Assembly: GCF_001950325.1 (NCBI RefSeq)
Contig: NZ_BDJL01000038.1
Coordinates: 61,972 to 125,971, forward strand
Direction: 5' to 3'
DNA from: Carboxydothermus islandicus
Lineage (GTDB): Bacteria; Bacillota; Z-2901; Carboxydothermales; Carboxydothermaceae
DNA length: 64,000 nucleotides
Shown: in pieces, positions 17,090 to 25,720 of the stretch
Numbering within the stretch: the stretch's first letter is position 1
How the letters are laid out: each line of letters starts with the position of its first letter
Position numbers and translations under genes: made by a program
The notes under the pieces: generated by a model
What the model was told of the DNA's origin: nothing
Databases searched by the model: none
What the model saw: the letters and a program-made list of their open reading frames with translations, nothing else

Positions 17090-17554
17090 ATGTGGCAGGA
17101 ATTGTACCGAATTGTATATCACTATTTACTTAAACTTGGGTTATCCCATGCCGATGCGGAAGATATAGCACAAGAAGTCCTATTGTCTACATACCTACAT
17201 TTAGACAGCATCCATGAAGGAAATTTGAAATTTTATGTTTTGGCCACGGCAAAAAATAAGTACATTGACTTTTTAAGAAAGAATAAAAGGGAATTCACTG
17301 TACCATCTCTTGGCGAATTTGATGTAAACAACTTCTCAGAAATTCATCAAATCGAAAATAGAGAAGTGATAAAAAAAGCAATTTGTAAGCTTAATCTTAC
17401 CGAGCAAAAACTTTTTTATATGAAGTACTATTTAGGAATGACAAATCCTGAAATTTCATCTTTGCTTAAAATTAGTCCCGATTCAGTTAAGACAATGCTG
17501 TGGAGATTAAGAAAAAAGGTAAAGGAATATTTAAAAAAGGAGGAAGAAAATTAA
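17090..17554 (+). CDS. ECF-family RNA polymerase sigma factor
   Basis: 154 residues from the ATG after AAGGAGGAGGGG; a longer reading from 17045 lacks a ribosome site. Region 2 (LSHADAEDIAQEVLLSTYLHLDS, then KFYVLATAKNKYIDFLRKNKR) and region 4 (LNLTEQKLFYMKYYLGMTNPEISSLLKISPDSVKTMLWRLRKKVKEYL) are complete. The anti-sigma gene follows with no gap. Probably responds to envelope stress and autoregulates; its target promoters cannot be read from this window. Confidence 0.92.
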   Translation: MWQELYRIVYHYLLKLGLSHADAEDIAQEVLLSTYLHLDSIHEGNLKFYVLATAKNKYIDFLRKNKREFTVPSLGEFDVNNFSEIHQIENREVIKKAICKLNLTEQKLFYMKYYLGMTNPEISSLLKISPDSVKTMLWRLRKKVKEYLKKEEEN

Positions 17555-18469
17555 ATGGCTGAATATGAAAATTTTGAAAATGTTAATAATAACATACATT
17601 TTGACGAAAAAGCTTTTTTACGTAAAGCTCGTTTTATAAGCATCCTTCGTATTACATTAATTTCTTTAGGAGTAACAATTGGTATATTTGTATTGTCCTT
17701 TGTAATTCCAGAAATAATGCTGCAAAATCAAGAAAACCGCATTGATAGTATCTATCCAGAACTTCTTAAATTCAGCGAACCCAACACCTTTGTCCTTTCA
17801 GGAGAAAGTTATAATGTTAGATTGTTTGGCCGCCAAAAAAAATATTATCTATTAAGATTGATAGGCAATAAACCTTATCCGGCCGGAGCAATAACTGTTG
17901 ATTTTGATGTTTGGGGTGGAGAACAAATTAAGGGAAACCAAGCCTTTACTCTCCCAGAAAGAGAAAAAGAATATCTTGCACCCTATGCTGTACCAAAATT
18001 AAAATTTTTCCACCCAGCTGCAAATTACGAAAAAATTATTAGAGAATTTAATACGCTGGAAAATGTCCCAAAAGATTACTCTGTGGAAATGGCCCTCTCA
18101 TTCAAGAAGCCTTTAACACTTGATGAAATGAAAACCATTATACCTGGTGATTTAAAGTTAATGTGGGGAACTGTATGTGTTTTTTCAGAAAAAGATTATG
18201 CGAAAAACAGTTATCTTTCCGAAAGATTGGTTGGAAATCCCTACCTTGATAAAACCAATGGAGAAAAACAATTACTCAAAGAACTTGAATGGCTCAGCAA
18301 TATTCCTAGTCATCATGCGAAGAATCTAAAAAGAACCGTAAGCTACTTGAAAGAAAATGGTATTAAATATTATGGGGTAGTTGTAGTAGGAAATCCAGAT
18401 ACCCTTGCAAAATTATCTTCCAATCCAATGATAAGAGCTGCGGTTTTAGGCGTAGTAACAAGACCATAG
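17555..18469 (+). CDS. Membrane anti-sigma factor (Sigma_reg_N/C type)
   Basis: 304 residues, start codon directly after the sigma gene's stop, with GGAGGAAG inside the sigma gene end. A cytoplasmic 30-residue N-terminus, one membrane segment at about 32-52 (ILRITLISLGVTIGIFVLSFVI), and a large extracytoplasmic domain of the sigma-regulator C-terminal type, as in YhdL-like proteins. It would hold the ECF sigma factor inactive until an envelope signal arrives. Confidence 0.85.
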   Translation: MAEYENFENVNNNIHFDEKAFLRKARFISILRITLISLGVTIGIFVLSFVIPEIMLQNQENRIDSIYPELLKFSEPNTFVLSGESYNVRLFGRQKKYYLLRLIGNKPYPAGAITVDFDVWGGEQIKGNQAFTLPEREKEYLAPYAVPKLKFFHPAANYEKIIREFNTLENVPKDYSVEMALSFKKPLTLDEMKTIIPGDLKLMWGTVCVFSEKDYAKNSYLSERLVGNPYLDKTNGEKQLLKELEWLSNIPSHHAKNLKRTVSYLKENGIKYYGVVVVGNPDTLAKLSSNPMIRAAVLGVVTRP

Positions 18470-18516
18470 TAGTATCATGATAATCGTAGGAACAACTCTT
18501 TACCTTAAACCTTTTC

Positions 18517-18543
18517 TTGACAAATGTATAAACATTGTATAAA
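18517..18543 (+). promoter_or_regulatory. mazEF-type promoter with TGTATAAAC direct repeat
   Basis: TTGACA at 18517-18522 and TATAAA at 18538-18543 (spacer 15, or 17 to an overlapping TAAACT). TGTATAAAC occurs twice back to back across the spacer and -10, a likely antitoxin binding site. Confidence 0.6.
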
Positions 18544-18568
18544 CTTAAATTGAAAGTGAGGCGATTTT

Positions 18569-18808
18569 ATGTATACTACCATTCAAAAGTGGGGCAACAG
18601 TCATGCCCTTAGGATTCCTAAGGCTATTTTAGAAAAAGTTTCCCTTCAAGAAAACGATAAAGTCGAAATAATTGTAGACCAAGATGCAATCCTCATCCGT
18701 AAAGCCAAACCTAAATATAAAAATCTCGATGAACTTTTTGCTAACTATCAGGGAAATTATCACTGTGAAGAAGTCGATACCGGTTCACCCGTTGGAAATG
18801 AGGTGTGA
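18569..18808 (+). CDS. mazE: MazE-type AbrB-fold antitoxin
   Basis: 79 residues. Swapped-hairpin AbrB/MazE DNA-binding fold in the first 50 residues (IQKWGNSHALRIPKAILEKVSLQENDKVEIIV), followed by a charged tail that would wrap the toxin. Promoter with direct repeats just upstream suggests self-repression. The stop overlaps the toxin start region. Confidence 0.9.
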   Translation: MYTTIQKWGNSHALRIPKAILEKVSLQENDKVEIIVDQDAILIRKAKPKYKNLDELFANYQGNYHCEEVDTGSPVGNEV

Positions 18809-18810
18809 TA

Positions 18811-19140
18811 ATGGCCTATATTCCCCGGCAAGGCGACATCATCTACCTTGATTTTAATCCCCAGGCCGGCCACGAACAGGCCGGAAGAAGACCAGCTTTA
18901 GTCATCAGTAACGAAAGTTTTTACAAATATACAAAATTAGCAGTAGTTTGTCCTATTACCAATACAGACAAAGCCTTTCCACTCCACGTTCCGCTTGATG
19001 ACCGAACTTCCACTACCGGAGTGATTCTTTGCGAACACATAAAATCATTAGACCTTAACGCCCGCAAGGCAAGTTTTAAAGAACAGTTACCTGCCGATTT
19101 GTTAGAAGAGGTTTTGGAACGTATTCAGCTTTTTTTTTAA
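18811..19140 (+). CDS. mazF: MazF/PemK-type mRNA interferase toxin
   Basis: 109 residues from ATG, with GAGGTG five bases upstream inside the antitoxin tail. Full PemK/MazF fold: RQGDIIYLDFNPQAGHEQAGRRPALVISN at the start, CPITNT, and the GVILCEHIKSLDL segment with the family's Thr/Asp region. Two bases after the antitoxin stop. The pair looks complete and functional. Confidence 0.92.
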   Translation: MAYIPRQGDIIYLDFNPQAGHEQAGRRPALVISNESFYKYTKLAVVCPITNTDKAFPLHVPLDDRTSTTGVILCEHIKSLDLNARKASFKEQLPADLLEEVLERIQLFF

Positions 19141-19149
19141 ATATATTTT

Positions 19150-19265
19150 TCGTAGGGGCAGCTCCTGCTGCCAAAATCTTTTTAGCTGGCTAAAGCTAGC
19201 CCATACATTGGCATCACGTCGACAGGAGTCGACCATACCAATAATAACGCCGGCAGGAGCCGACC
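19150..19265. repeat. Cluster of short GC-rich palindromic repeats
   Basis: GTCGACAGGAGTCGACC at 19218 and GCCGGCAGGAGCCGACC at 19249 are 31 bases apart; GGCAGCTCCTGCTGCC near 19156 is a related hairpin that may also terminate mazF. Resemble REP-type intergenic repeats. Confidence 0.5.
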
Positions 19266-19353
19266 TTACTATTATTTAAAAACGGACTTCAACCCGAAAT
19301 TTTAAAGTCAGCAACTCCAACTTCTAATAGACAATCCCTACAGTTATATGATT

Positions 19354-19818
19354 TTAAGTTTTTACTTTTTCGAATAAATTATAGACGATTACTCCAACCA
19401 TACTGCCGATTACGTTTAGTATTACATCATCGATATCAAAATTTCCGATGCCGGTAATCAGCTGGATTATTTCAAATAATAAACTTAAAATTAAAGAAAT
19501 CAAAATTATTTTTTTAAATTTATTACCCTTATCTAGTAATCTGAGTAAAAGAAAACCAAGGGGTATAAAAGCAGCAATATTAGCGATAATATTTATCCTG
19601 CTTATACCTGATTTTGACCAATTAATTACATAGTAGCATATGGTTTTAAAGGGGATAATGTTGCTGTGTAAAAGTCTTATTTTTAAAGTGGAAAAATCAG
19701 TTTGTTTAACTGTACTTAATATCACCACAAGCGGATATTTAAAAAGAATTACCTTGAATAAAACCGCGAGATAAATAATGAAAACAAATCTTAAGATATA
19801 TTCCTGCTTTTTATTAAT
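19354..19818 (-). CDS. VanZ-family membrane protein with ATT at the start position
   Basis: From ATT the protein is 154 residues and begins as a normal VanZ protein: a hydrophobic helix (YILRFVFIIYLAVLFKVILF), two more membrane segments and the family tail (NFDIDDVILNVIGSMVGVIVYNLF). The codon sits eight bases after AGGAG, but reads ATT instead of ATG; the next usable start (GTG at 19728) would delete the first helix. Either a rare ATT start is used or an ATG-to-ATT mutation has damaged the gene. Confidence 0.65.
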   Translation of the reverse strand: MNKKQEYILRFVFIIYLAVLFKVILFKYPLVVILSTVKQTDFSTLKIRLLHSNIIPFKTICYYVINWSKSGISRINIIANIAAFIPLGFLLLRLLDKGNKFKKIILISLILSLLFEIIQLITGIGNFDIDDVILNVIGSMVGVIVYNLFEKVKT

Positions 19819-19851
19819 TTATACCACTCCTTTATTTAAACCCTACTGACT

Positions 19852-20574
19852 CTACAGAAAAAGCTTTCGTCCATTGGCTTTTAACCACTCTTTTTTCTCC
19901 TTATAATCATGCAAAAAATATCCGACCCTTTGCCAGAACTTTGGCGAATGGTTTTTGTATTTTAAATGGCAGAGTTCATGGACTACGATGTAGTCAATAA
20001 CCCCAATTGGTGCCATGATTAGCCGCCAGTTGTAGTTGATATTCCCTTTAGAAGAGCAACTCCCCCAGAGGCTTTTCTGGTCTTTAATCCGGATATTATT
20101 AGGGTATAAATTTAGCTTTTGTGCATAATAGTTAGTTCGCTCCAAAAGTCTTTCCCTGGCTCTTTGTTTATGCCAGGCGGTAATCTCCTGGCGTACTACC
20201 TCCGGCCAGGTACTTTTATCTATGCTTTCCGGTAGATAAACCATAAGCCGGCCGCGATAAAGGCGCACTTCCGGCCTGGTAAAATTCCCTGTTATAATTT
20301 TCAGCCGGATATTTCGCCCAAGGTATAAAAAACTTTCCCCGGAAACGTACTCTTTGGGCAGTACCGCTTCCCGCTGCCTCTGCACCTGCTTTAACTTTTC
20401 ACTAATCCAGCGGGCTTTTTCCAAAACCACCTTTTCAACAAAATTATCGGGAACTGAAAAGGTGGCAGTCACCACCACTTTCCCTTCCGGCGATATAATA
20501 ATCCCGATGTGCTTTTTCTTTTTCCGAATCACCTGATAGGTAATAACTTCATCCCGGTAGCGTATTTGCGGCAT
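19852..20574 (-). CDS. YgjP/DUF45-family zinc metallopeptidase-like protein
   Basis: 240 residues. N-terminal beta-rich part (IRYRDEVITYQVIRKKKKHIGIIISPEGKVVV) and C-terminal metalloprotease core with IVVHELCHLKYKNHSPKFW, i.e. HExxH-like HELCH plus the downstream His/Glu region, and the family's SLWGSCSSKGNINYNWRL segment. Length is normal for the family. Often found near restriction-modification systems, but none is seen here. 33 bases upstream of the VanZ gene. Confidence 0.88.
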   Translation of the reverse strand: MPQIRYRDEVITYQVIRKKKKHIGIIISPEGKVVVTATFSVPDNFVEKVVLEKARWISEKLKQVQRQREAVLPKEYVSGESFLYLGRNIRLKIITGNFTRPEVRLYRGRLMVYLPESIDKSTWPEVVRQEITAWHKQRARERLLERTNYYAQKLNLYPNNIRIKDQKSLWGSCSSKGNINYNWRLIMAPIGVIDYIVVHELCHLKYKNHSPKFWQRVGYFLHDYKEKKEWLKANGRKLFL

Positions 20575-20782
20575 AATGACCTACCTTCTAAGGTATATGA
20601 TATTTCAAAAATTATTACTTTTTCTTTGTAATTTCCCTAAAGTCAGCTGTTGTATATCTTCTAATCTCCATAACTTTTTGCTCCTTCTAAATTACAACTC
20701 CCTATGGCCACTTTAAAGTTTAGAAAATATATTCTAGTATAGAACGATTTTAGAGGGCAGCTCAAGCGGTTTCTGCAGCTGT

Positions 20783-21396
20783 TTAAAGTTTTTTGGCTAT
20801 TATGACCCGGGCAGCGTGGCGGTGAGGAATACCGCTGGAATTGCAGTCAAAAATATATTCATAGGTGTCAAGCATAATCCAGTCCTGGTAATAACTTTGG
20901 AGTTCTTCCCGGCCGTATAAATATTCGTTTTTACCCCAGTCGGGGGCTATCTCCACCTCCGGATGCTCAATAAAGGTAAAAAGGACATGGAGCCCTCCCT
21001 CCCGGGTGAAAGCTTTAAAATGCTCAAACTGTCGTTTTCTATTTTCTGGTTTTAAATACTGAAGCGTACCGATAGAATAAATAATATCTACTTTTTCCGG
21101 CAGTATCAGTTCGTTTATGTTCGCTTCTAAAGTCGTTATCGCTACTTTTTCCTTAAGTGCAAGTTTTTGCGCCTTTTTTAACCCCGCCGGTGAAATATCT
21201 ACCGCCAGCACTTGAAAACCTTCCTTAGCAAAAAGACGCTATCCCTACCTTCTCCCGCCCCTAAATCTACCAGCAGTAAATCTTTCCGCAAAGGCTCGGC
21301 AATGTAATACAGCACTTTTTTTGCTAAATCATTGGGCTCGGTTCCCCAGTAATACTCCTCCTTTAAGTAAATTTCCTGCAGTTGTTCTTTATCCAA
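20783..21396 (-). pseudogene. SAM-dependent methyltransferase (TehB-like), one-base frameshift
   Basis: Two overlapping readings make one methyltransferase: the first carries YYWGTEPNDLAKKVL and motif I DLGAGEGRDSVF, the second resumes with VLAVDISPAGLKKAQ and the rest of the Rossmann fold. Adding one T to the T5 run (A run at 21230-21234 on the plus strand) restores the expected VFFAKEGFQVLAVDIS continuity. As written the enzyme is split within its SAM site. Either a decayed gene or a sequencing error; the remainder is well preserved. Confidence 0.8.
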
Positions 21397-21491
21397 AGCT
21401 AACGCCTCCTAAAAGTTTTTAAAATCATTTTCTTTGTGGAGAAGATTTTGAGCTTTTTTCTTCTTTCCATTATAATTAGTTTAAGAATTTT

Positions 21492-22049
21492 ATGGCACAA
21501 TGGTTGGGAAGTGATCTTTTGGTTTTTCATCCCTATGGACAAATAATTTTTAGTTCGGTAATCGTTTATCTCTTTATTGTTTTGCTAATTCGGCTCTTTG
21601 GAAAGCAAGAATTAGCCCAGCTTTCAATATTTGACCTGGTTTTTATAATGTTAATCGGAAATGCTGTGCAAAATGCCATGGTCGGCAGTGATACAACTTT
21701 ATCCGGAGGCCTTGTAGCTGCTGCTTCCCTCTTTTTTGTAAACTACCTTGTTAAATATATAACCTACCGCTTCCCAAAGTTTGGCAAAATGATCCAGGGA
21801 GAAGCAGTAATGTTAATTTATCAGGGTAAAATAATCAAAGAAAATATGGCCAAAGCTAAGATCTCTTTAAAAGAAATAGAAGAAGCCATCCGCGAACACG
21901 GTGTTTCTTCCATAGAAGATGTCGACTTAGCCGTTTTAGAAATTGACGGCAGCATAAGTGTTCTCTCCAATGAATTTAGACGGAAAACCTCAAAAAAACG
22001 TAAAGCTCCTGTCTATATCCGTTTGCTTAATTGCACTAATCAGCATTAA
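21492..22049 (+). CDS. DUF421/YetF-family membrane protein
   Basis: 185 residues. Three N-terminal membrane segments (IIFSSVIVYLFIVLLIRLFG, DLVFIMLIGNAVQNAMV, GGLVAAASLFFVNYLVKYI) followed by the cytoplasmic DUF421 domain with GEAVMLIYQGKIIKENMAKAKIS and DVDLAVLEIDGSISVL. Family role is not established; in sporeformers some members affect germination. Stands alone with no partner. Confidence 0.85.
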   Translation: MAQWLGSDLLVFHPYGQIIFSSVIVYLFIVLLIRLFGKQELAQLSIFDLVFIMLIGNAVQNAMVGSDTTLSGGLVAAASLFFVNYLVKYITYRFPKFGKMIQGEAVMLIYQGKIIKENMAKAKISLKEIEEAIREHGVSSIEDVDLAVLEIDGSISVLSNEFRRKTSKKRKAPVYIRLLNCTNQH

Positions 22050-22090
22050 AAGCGGATATTTAAAAAGAATTCTTTTGATTAACGCTAAAA
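22050..22090 (-). pseudogene. Remnant of a second VanZ gene 5' end
   Basis: Twenty-two bases here are identical to bases 19729-19750 inside the VanZ gene (encoding the end of its first helix, ILFKYP), with weaker similarity continuing for about 20 bases. No reading frame survives. The rest of 22091-22513 holds only a GAGGAAAA/TTTTCCTC hairpin near 22350-22380 and nothing else I recognise. Confidence 0.5.
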
Positions 22091-22513
22091 GATAATCTAA
22101 AAAAAAGCTTAAAAATATCTATTCGCTGAATCTTCATCCGAAAACAGTTTACCGGAATCATTCTGCTGCTCTCATGGTACCTATCGGTACCGCTTTATGA
22201 AAGAAAAGAATTTTAATCAGGGCGAACTTCTATCTTACTTATATATTTGGATATATTGAGCAGGAAAGTTCAGAAAAAAAGCGAATTTGTTAGTTAATAA
22301 TAAGTTATAAAAACTTTCAGCACGGATTAGGTAGCCGGTACCTGAGGAAAAATCTTTGCAATATTGAGTATTTTCCTCTTGCAAAAAACACCTTACTTCG
22401 TTTTTCTTAAAATCAATACTCCCAAATAAATTTACAATCTCGGCAAGTGTAACCTTCCTAGTATTTATGCAAAGCCAGCTCTTACTGACAATTTTCTGGT
22501 AAAACCACCAAAA

Positions 22514-22879
22514 TTATAATTCTTCAAATTCATTTATAAATAAGTCCTCTCCATATTTCTTTTTTCTTTTTTCAGCAGTTCTGTAACAATAATCATCATC
22601 CCTTGGTGAAATAGCAATAATATTCATAATTTTTTTGTCTCTTACAAGGGTATACACAACCCTGATTCCTATGCCTTTGTATTTTATTTTAAAAAAACCT
22701 GTTAAATTATTCCCCTGTTTTTTACCAAGGGGTTTGCCATATCCTCCTTCACTTTGAGGAAGAGGGTTCGAACTAACTTTTTCAATACCAGCATATACAA
22801 TAGTTCTGATATTTTTATCTAATTTATATAAATCCTTCTTCGCCTCTGGTATGAAAGTTATACGCCACATCTTACTCAA
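22514..22879 (-). CDS. RelE/ParE-superfamily toxin
   Basis: 121 residues with the RelE fold order: WRITFIPEAKKDLYKLDKNIRTIVYAGIEKV at the start, a GYGKPLGKK loop, then FKIKYKGIGIRVVYTLVRDKKIMNIIAISPRDD. The C-terminal tail (YRTAEKRKKKYGEDL) is longer than in short RelE toxins. Overlaps the antitoxin gene end by eight bases, so the pair is translated together. Confidence 0.85.
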   Translation of the reverse strand: MSKMWRITFIPEAKKDLYKLDKNIRTIVYAGIEKVSSNPLPQSEGGYGKPLGKKQGNNLTGFFKIKYKGIGIRVVYTLVRDKKIMNIIAISPRDDDYCYRTAEKRKKKYGEDLFINEFEEL

Positions 22880-23240
22880 TCTCCACAGTTTCCGCTAACT
22901 TTCTTAATTCTTCTCTTGATAGTCCGTCCTCTTTAAGAATGTCTTCAAAGGATATAAAATTTTCTTCTTTTAAGTTTTTTGTCCTTTCAATAGCCAGCTG
23001 CAGAAGTTCTAAGTCCTCCTGTGCTTCCATTAGTTCATCATACTGGTCAATAGGAATTATAACCGCCTGAGGTTTATTGTTTTTTATTACTATATAATGC
23101 TCTTTCTTATTGGCAACTTCTTCTATTATTTTCGATGCCTTACCTCTGCCCAAGTCACTAACCGAAATCATGTGTGAAACCAGTTTTTTAAGGTTAGAAA
23201 ACCTTTTCCTTCTCACAGTTGCAACACCATCTTTTAACAT
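22872..23240 (-). CDS. Phd/YefM-family antitoxin
   Basis: 122 residues, ATG after AAGGAGGAATAAACC. Core Phd/YefM DNA-binding domain from about residue 24 (MISVSDLGRGKASKIIEEVANKKEHYIVIKNNKPQAVIIPIDQYDEL), with an extra basic 23-residue N-terminus (DGVATVRRKRFSNLKKLV) that most relatives lack. The acidic C-terminal helix would bind the RelE-type toxin. Confidence 0.85.
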   Translation of the reverse strand: MLKDGVATVRRKRFSNLKKLVSHMISVSDLGRGKASKIIEEVANKKEHYIVIKNNKPQAVIIPIDQYDELMEAQEDLELLQLAIERTKNLKEENFISFEDILKEDGLSREELRKLAETVEIE

Positions 23241-23280
23241 GGTTTATTCCTCCTTACTATTTTATTCTTAGCTTAATTTA

Positions 23281-23309
23281 AGTATACAGATTTTACCAAA
23301 GTTTTTCAA
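23281..23309 (-). promoter_or_regulatory. Promoter of the Phd/RelE toxin-antitoxin pair
   Basis: Minus-strand TTGAAA, 17-base spacer, TATACT, about 40 bases before the antitoxin start. The remainder of 23310-23520 contains small GCAGG/CCTGC hairpins and no gene. Confidence 0.65.
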
Positions 23310-23520
23310 TTATTTTTTACTGAAATTTTTAATGAAAATTTTATTTTTAATATTTGCTTCTTTCTACTACTTATATATCAGGGCAGGCTTTCACCTGCTA
23401 AAAAAGCAGGCTTACGCCTTCCTTGCGCTTTTTTCCCTTCAATATTACAGCGCCCTATCGACACTTTAAACTGGTGAAATTCAGCAATCATTTATATTTT
23501 TCTTTTTTCCTGCCAAAAAG

Positions 23521-23554
23521 AAAAATCGGCCAAATAATATTTGGGCCGATTTTT
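23521..23554 (-). terminator. Terminator after the SHOCT gene pair
   Basis: Eleven-base perfect arms (AAAAATCGGCC and complement) flanked by A and T runs, 11 bases after the stop of the small SHOCT gene; can work in both directions. Confidence 0.85.
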
Positions 23555-23565
23555 TACAAATTATA

Positions 23566-23763
23566 TTATTTACATAAATCGTTTAACATTTCTTCATAGG
23601 TTTCTTTGGAAATTTCGCCTCTAGCATATCTTTCCTTTAAAATTTCTTCATGGGTTTTCCCTGAAACGACTTTACTAAGAATATCATTGCCGGTTAGGTT
23701 TTTATAATTTTTATAAATAAAGTAAACTATAACAGCTCCAAACAGAAAAATAAAAAACATCAT
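23566..23763 (-). CDS. Small membrane protein with SHOCT motif
   Basis: 65 residues: one membrane segment (MMFFIFLFGAVIVYFIY) and a C-terminal SHOCT motif (EEILKERYARGEISKETYEEMLNDL). SHOCT motifs mediate oligomerisation. It lies 51 bases after a second, larger SHOCT gene with an almost matching motif, so the pair probably arose by duplication. Confidence 0.8.
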   Translation of the reverse strand: MMFFIFLFGAVIVYFIYKNYKNLTGNDILSKVVSGKTHEEILKERYARGEISKETYEEMLNDLCK

Positions 23764-23814
23764 AATTTACACCTCCCATCTAATCAACAAATTTAGCCAA
23801 ACTGGAATTTTCCT

Positions 23815-24111
23815 TTATTTCTTGAGGTCTTCTAATGCTTTTAAATATTCTTCTCTATTTATTTCACCTCGGGCATATTGTTCTTTTAATATTTCTTCTG
23901 CTGTTGACCGCCGGTTGGAAAGGGTTAATGAACTGCTATGATTATTTACAGCTAATCGTTTAAAGATAACTATTGCTACAACTATAACTACAACTATAAC
24001 TACCATTAGGATAAATAGATTTATAAGAAAATCACCAGGGAAATATCCAAATCCATAGCCATAGCCATTACCATACCCATTACCGTAACCCGGAAAAAAT
24101 CTCCACATCAT
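23815..24111 (-). CDS. Membrane protein with Gly/Tyr-rich start and SHOCT motif
   Basis: 98 residues. N-terminal GYGNGYGNGYGYGFGYF stretch, a long membrane helix (FLINLFILMVVIVVVIVVAIVIF), then STAEEILKEQYARGEINREEYLKALEDL, a SHOCT motif. Good ribosome site (AAAAGGAGGCG). Paralogue of the downstream 65-residue protein. Role unknown. Confidence 0.8.
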   Translation of the reverse strand: MMWRFFPGYGNGYGNGYGYGFGYFPGDFLINLFILMVVIVVVIVVAIVIFKRLAVNNHSSSLTLSNRRSTAEEILKEQYARGEINREEYLKALEDLKK

Positions 24112-24233
24112 TGCTATCGCCTCCTTTTAAGCCCATTATAAAGTTGGATTGTTTCTAAAGTGTTGCATGATTATTGCAATTTAATCATATTTCCGTTTTT
24201 TAAAAGCTCCCGTCCCCAAAAACGCCAAAAAAA

Positions 24234-24279
24234 GGATAAGTAGCGTAAGTCCTTCATTTTCAGGGCTTCGCACTTATCC
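24234..24279 (-). terminator. Terminator after the small frameshifted membrane gene
   Basis: Long imperfect stem beginning GGATAAGT and ending ACTTATCC with T7 on the minus strand, 26 bases after the stop codon. Confidence 0.65.
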
Positions 24280-24305
24280 CTTTACTATTCTTTATACTTT
24301 TTCCC

Positions 24306-24544
24306 TTAACCCTCGATTTGCTCAAAATGCCTTTCTCTCATAAAGAGGACCGACAAGGACCATGAACTCAGCAAGATGATTAAGGTTAAACCGGACAATA
24401 GAGCAACCAGAAGGTAGGTAGGGGAGGATTGGTTCAAATCCACGATACCCCAGAAGTTATGTTTCTTTCCCAGATTATGTACCATTGGTACGACCGCGAC
24501 CACAAGGATGGCAACCTAATGTTATTTTTAACCGTGTAAATCAT
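24306..24544 (-). pseudogene. Small two-helix membrane protein, one-base frameshift near the start
   Basis: An ATG at 24544 has AGAGG five bases upstream and reads MIYTVKNNIR; the frame is then lost. One additional G at the GG pair (24515-24516) joins it to VAILVVAVVPMVHNLGKKH and a second helix (TYLLVALLSGLTLIILLSSWSLSVLF), giving 79 residues before a terminator. The surviving open frame lacks the start. No homologue recognised. Confidence 0.55.
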
Positions 24545-24784
24545 GATATCCTCTAAGGAAGGTGTTTCGTAAATCACTTGATATAGTGCTGATTGATTTT
24601 AGTAGCTCTGGGGACACTTCCGAAATTTGCAGCCCTGGCAACTATTATTCCAGCTCCCGTTTTAAGGGAGCTGTTAATTTAAAAAAAACCTTTATCAAAC
24701 ACCTTTGCATTTTCTTCAAAGGAACAACTTTTAATTGTGCTTCATAATAATCGAAATGCTAATCTTTATATGAGTCAATGTAAA

Positions 24785-25618
24785 TTACTTAATAATCGTT
24801 AGTGCCTTTTCTAAATATTCATTCCAGTATTCATCGTCAGTTTCTATATCATGCATCCAATAGTACATCATAATTAATTCCAACTCTTGCTTATGACCTC
24901 TAATAAAAGCTTTATTGGACACCCTTGTATATAATGAATCTAAATTAAATAGATTCTTTTTCTGCTTGTAGTCATAATCATAAGGAAAATAAGGATTATC
25001 AGATTTCTTTTTATGCGTTGCAGGCCATTTCTTATAGTCATCAGAAAATTTAATAACATATGTGTATGCAAAAGCTGGAATACTTACATTATATTTTGCT
25101 TGAGTCTTCTCAATCCAGTCACTTATTGATTGAGTGAAAAAAGGGAGTTCATTGTATTTCATCGCTGAAATACTTTTGACTCTATGATAATCCTTAATAA
25201 ATAGGAATAACATTTCGGTCTGATCTTTTAAAAATGGATATTTTTTTATCAATTTAGAATAACATTCATATGAAGCGCTTCTAAATTCACTCTCAGTACT
25301 ATAGAGCAAAAATATGTCGTTTTCATCAAGAATTTTGCCTATAATTCTATGCATGTATTTCCCATATTCATCATATATATTTACAAGCCAATCTTGAATA
25401 TCTTTATCATATTCCCGTAATTGCTTCCGAAAAGCATCAAGTCTTTCATTATTGAGAATTGTTTGATTCTCAACCTCAGTAATATCTAAGTAATTATTAA
25501 AATATTCAAAGATATAATCCACACATAGCTTTATATTGTCAATTCTTTTCTCAACATCGAATTCATTTAGCTTATCTTCTTTTTTTCTTTTAGCAATGTA
25601 TTCTTCAATTGTCAGCAT
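24785..25618 (-). CDS. Hypothetical protein, 277 residues
   Basis: ATG with GAGGTG six bases upstream; another ATG 18 bases further up is inside this ribosome site. No signal peptide or membrane segment. Mostly helical, rich in Lys, Asp and Tyr, beginning MLTIEEYIAKRKKEDKLNEF and ending in a Trp/Asp/Glu-rich helix (YWMHDIETDDEYWNEYLEK). I see no catalytic motif and do not recognise the family. It sits beside a transposase-like gene and repeats, so it may be horizontally acquired cargo. Confidence 0.7.
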   Translation of the reverse strand: MLTIEEYIAKRKKEDKLNEFDVEKRIDNIKLCVDYIFEYFNNYLDITEVENQTILNNERLDAFRKQLREYDKDIQDWLVNIYDEYGKYMHRIIGKILDENDIFLLYSTESEFRSASYECYSKLIKKYPFLKDQTEMLFLFIKDYHRVKSISAMKYNELPFFTQSISDWIEKTQAKYNVSIPAFAYTYVIKFSDDYKKWPATHKKKSDNPYFPYDYDYKQKKNLFNLDSLYTRVSNKAFIRGHKQELELIMMYYWMHDIETDDEYWNEYLEKALTIIK

Positions 25619-25645
25619 ACCATGCACCTCATACAATTAAATTTC

Positions 25646-25698
25646 TGTTATTTAGCAAATTATCTTCTCCAAAACCCTCGGAAATTTTTCAAAATAAA
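25646..25698. repeat. Element end repeat, copy 1
   Basis: 53 bases beginning TGTTATTTAGCAAATTATC, about 87% identical to 42084-42136. It stands directly left of the DUF6431 gene's hairpin and probably marks the left part of a mobile element. Confidence 0.6.
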
Positions 25699-25720
25699 AC
25701 AGCGGTTTAGCCTTTTTAGA

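Noticed and set aside
18481..18568. Possible CRISPR-like repeats (TGTATAAAC twice)
   Set aside because: Only two 9-base units inside a promoter; better explained as an antitoxin operator. No CRISPR array is seen in the window.
22091..22513. Possible gene between DUF421 and the RelE-type toxin
   Set aside because: No frame with a ribosome site or protein-like composition on either strand; only hairpins and the VanZ remnant.
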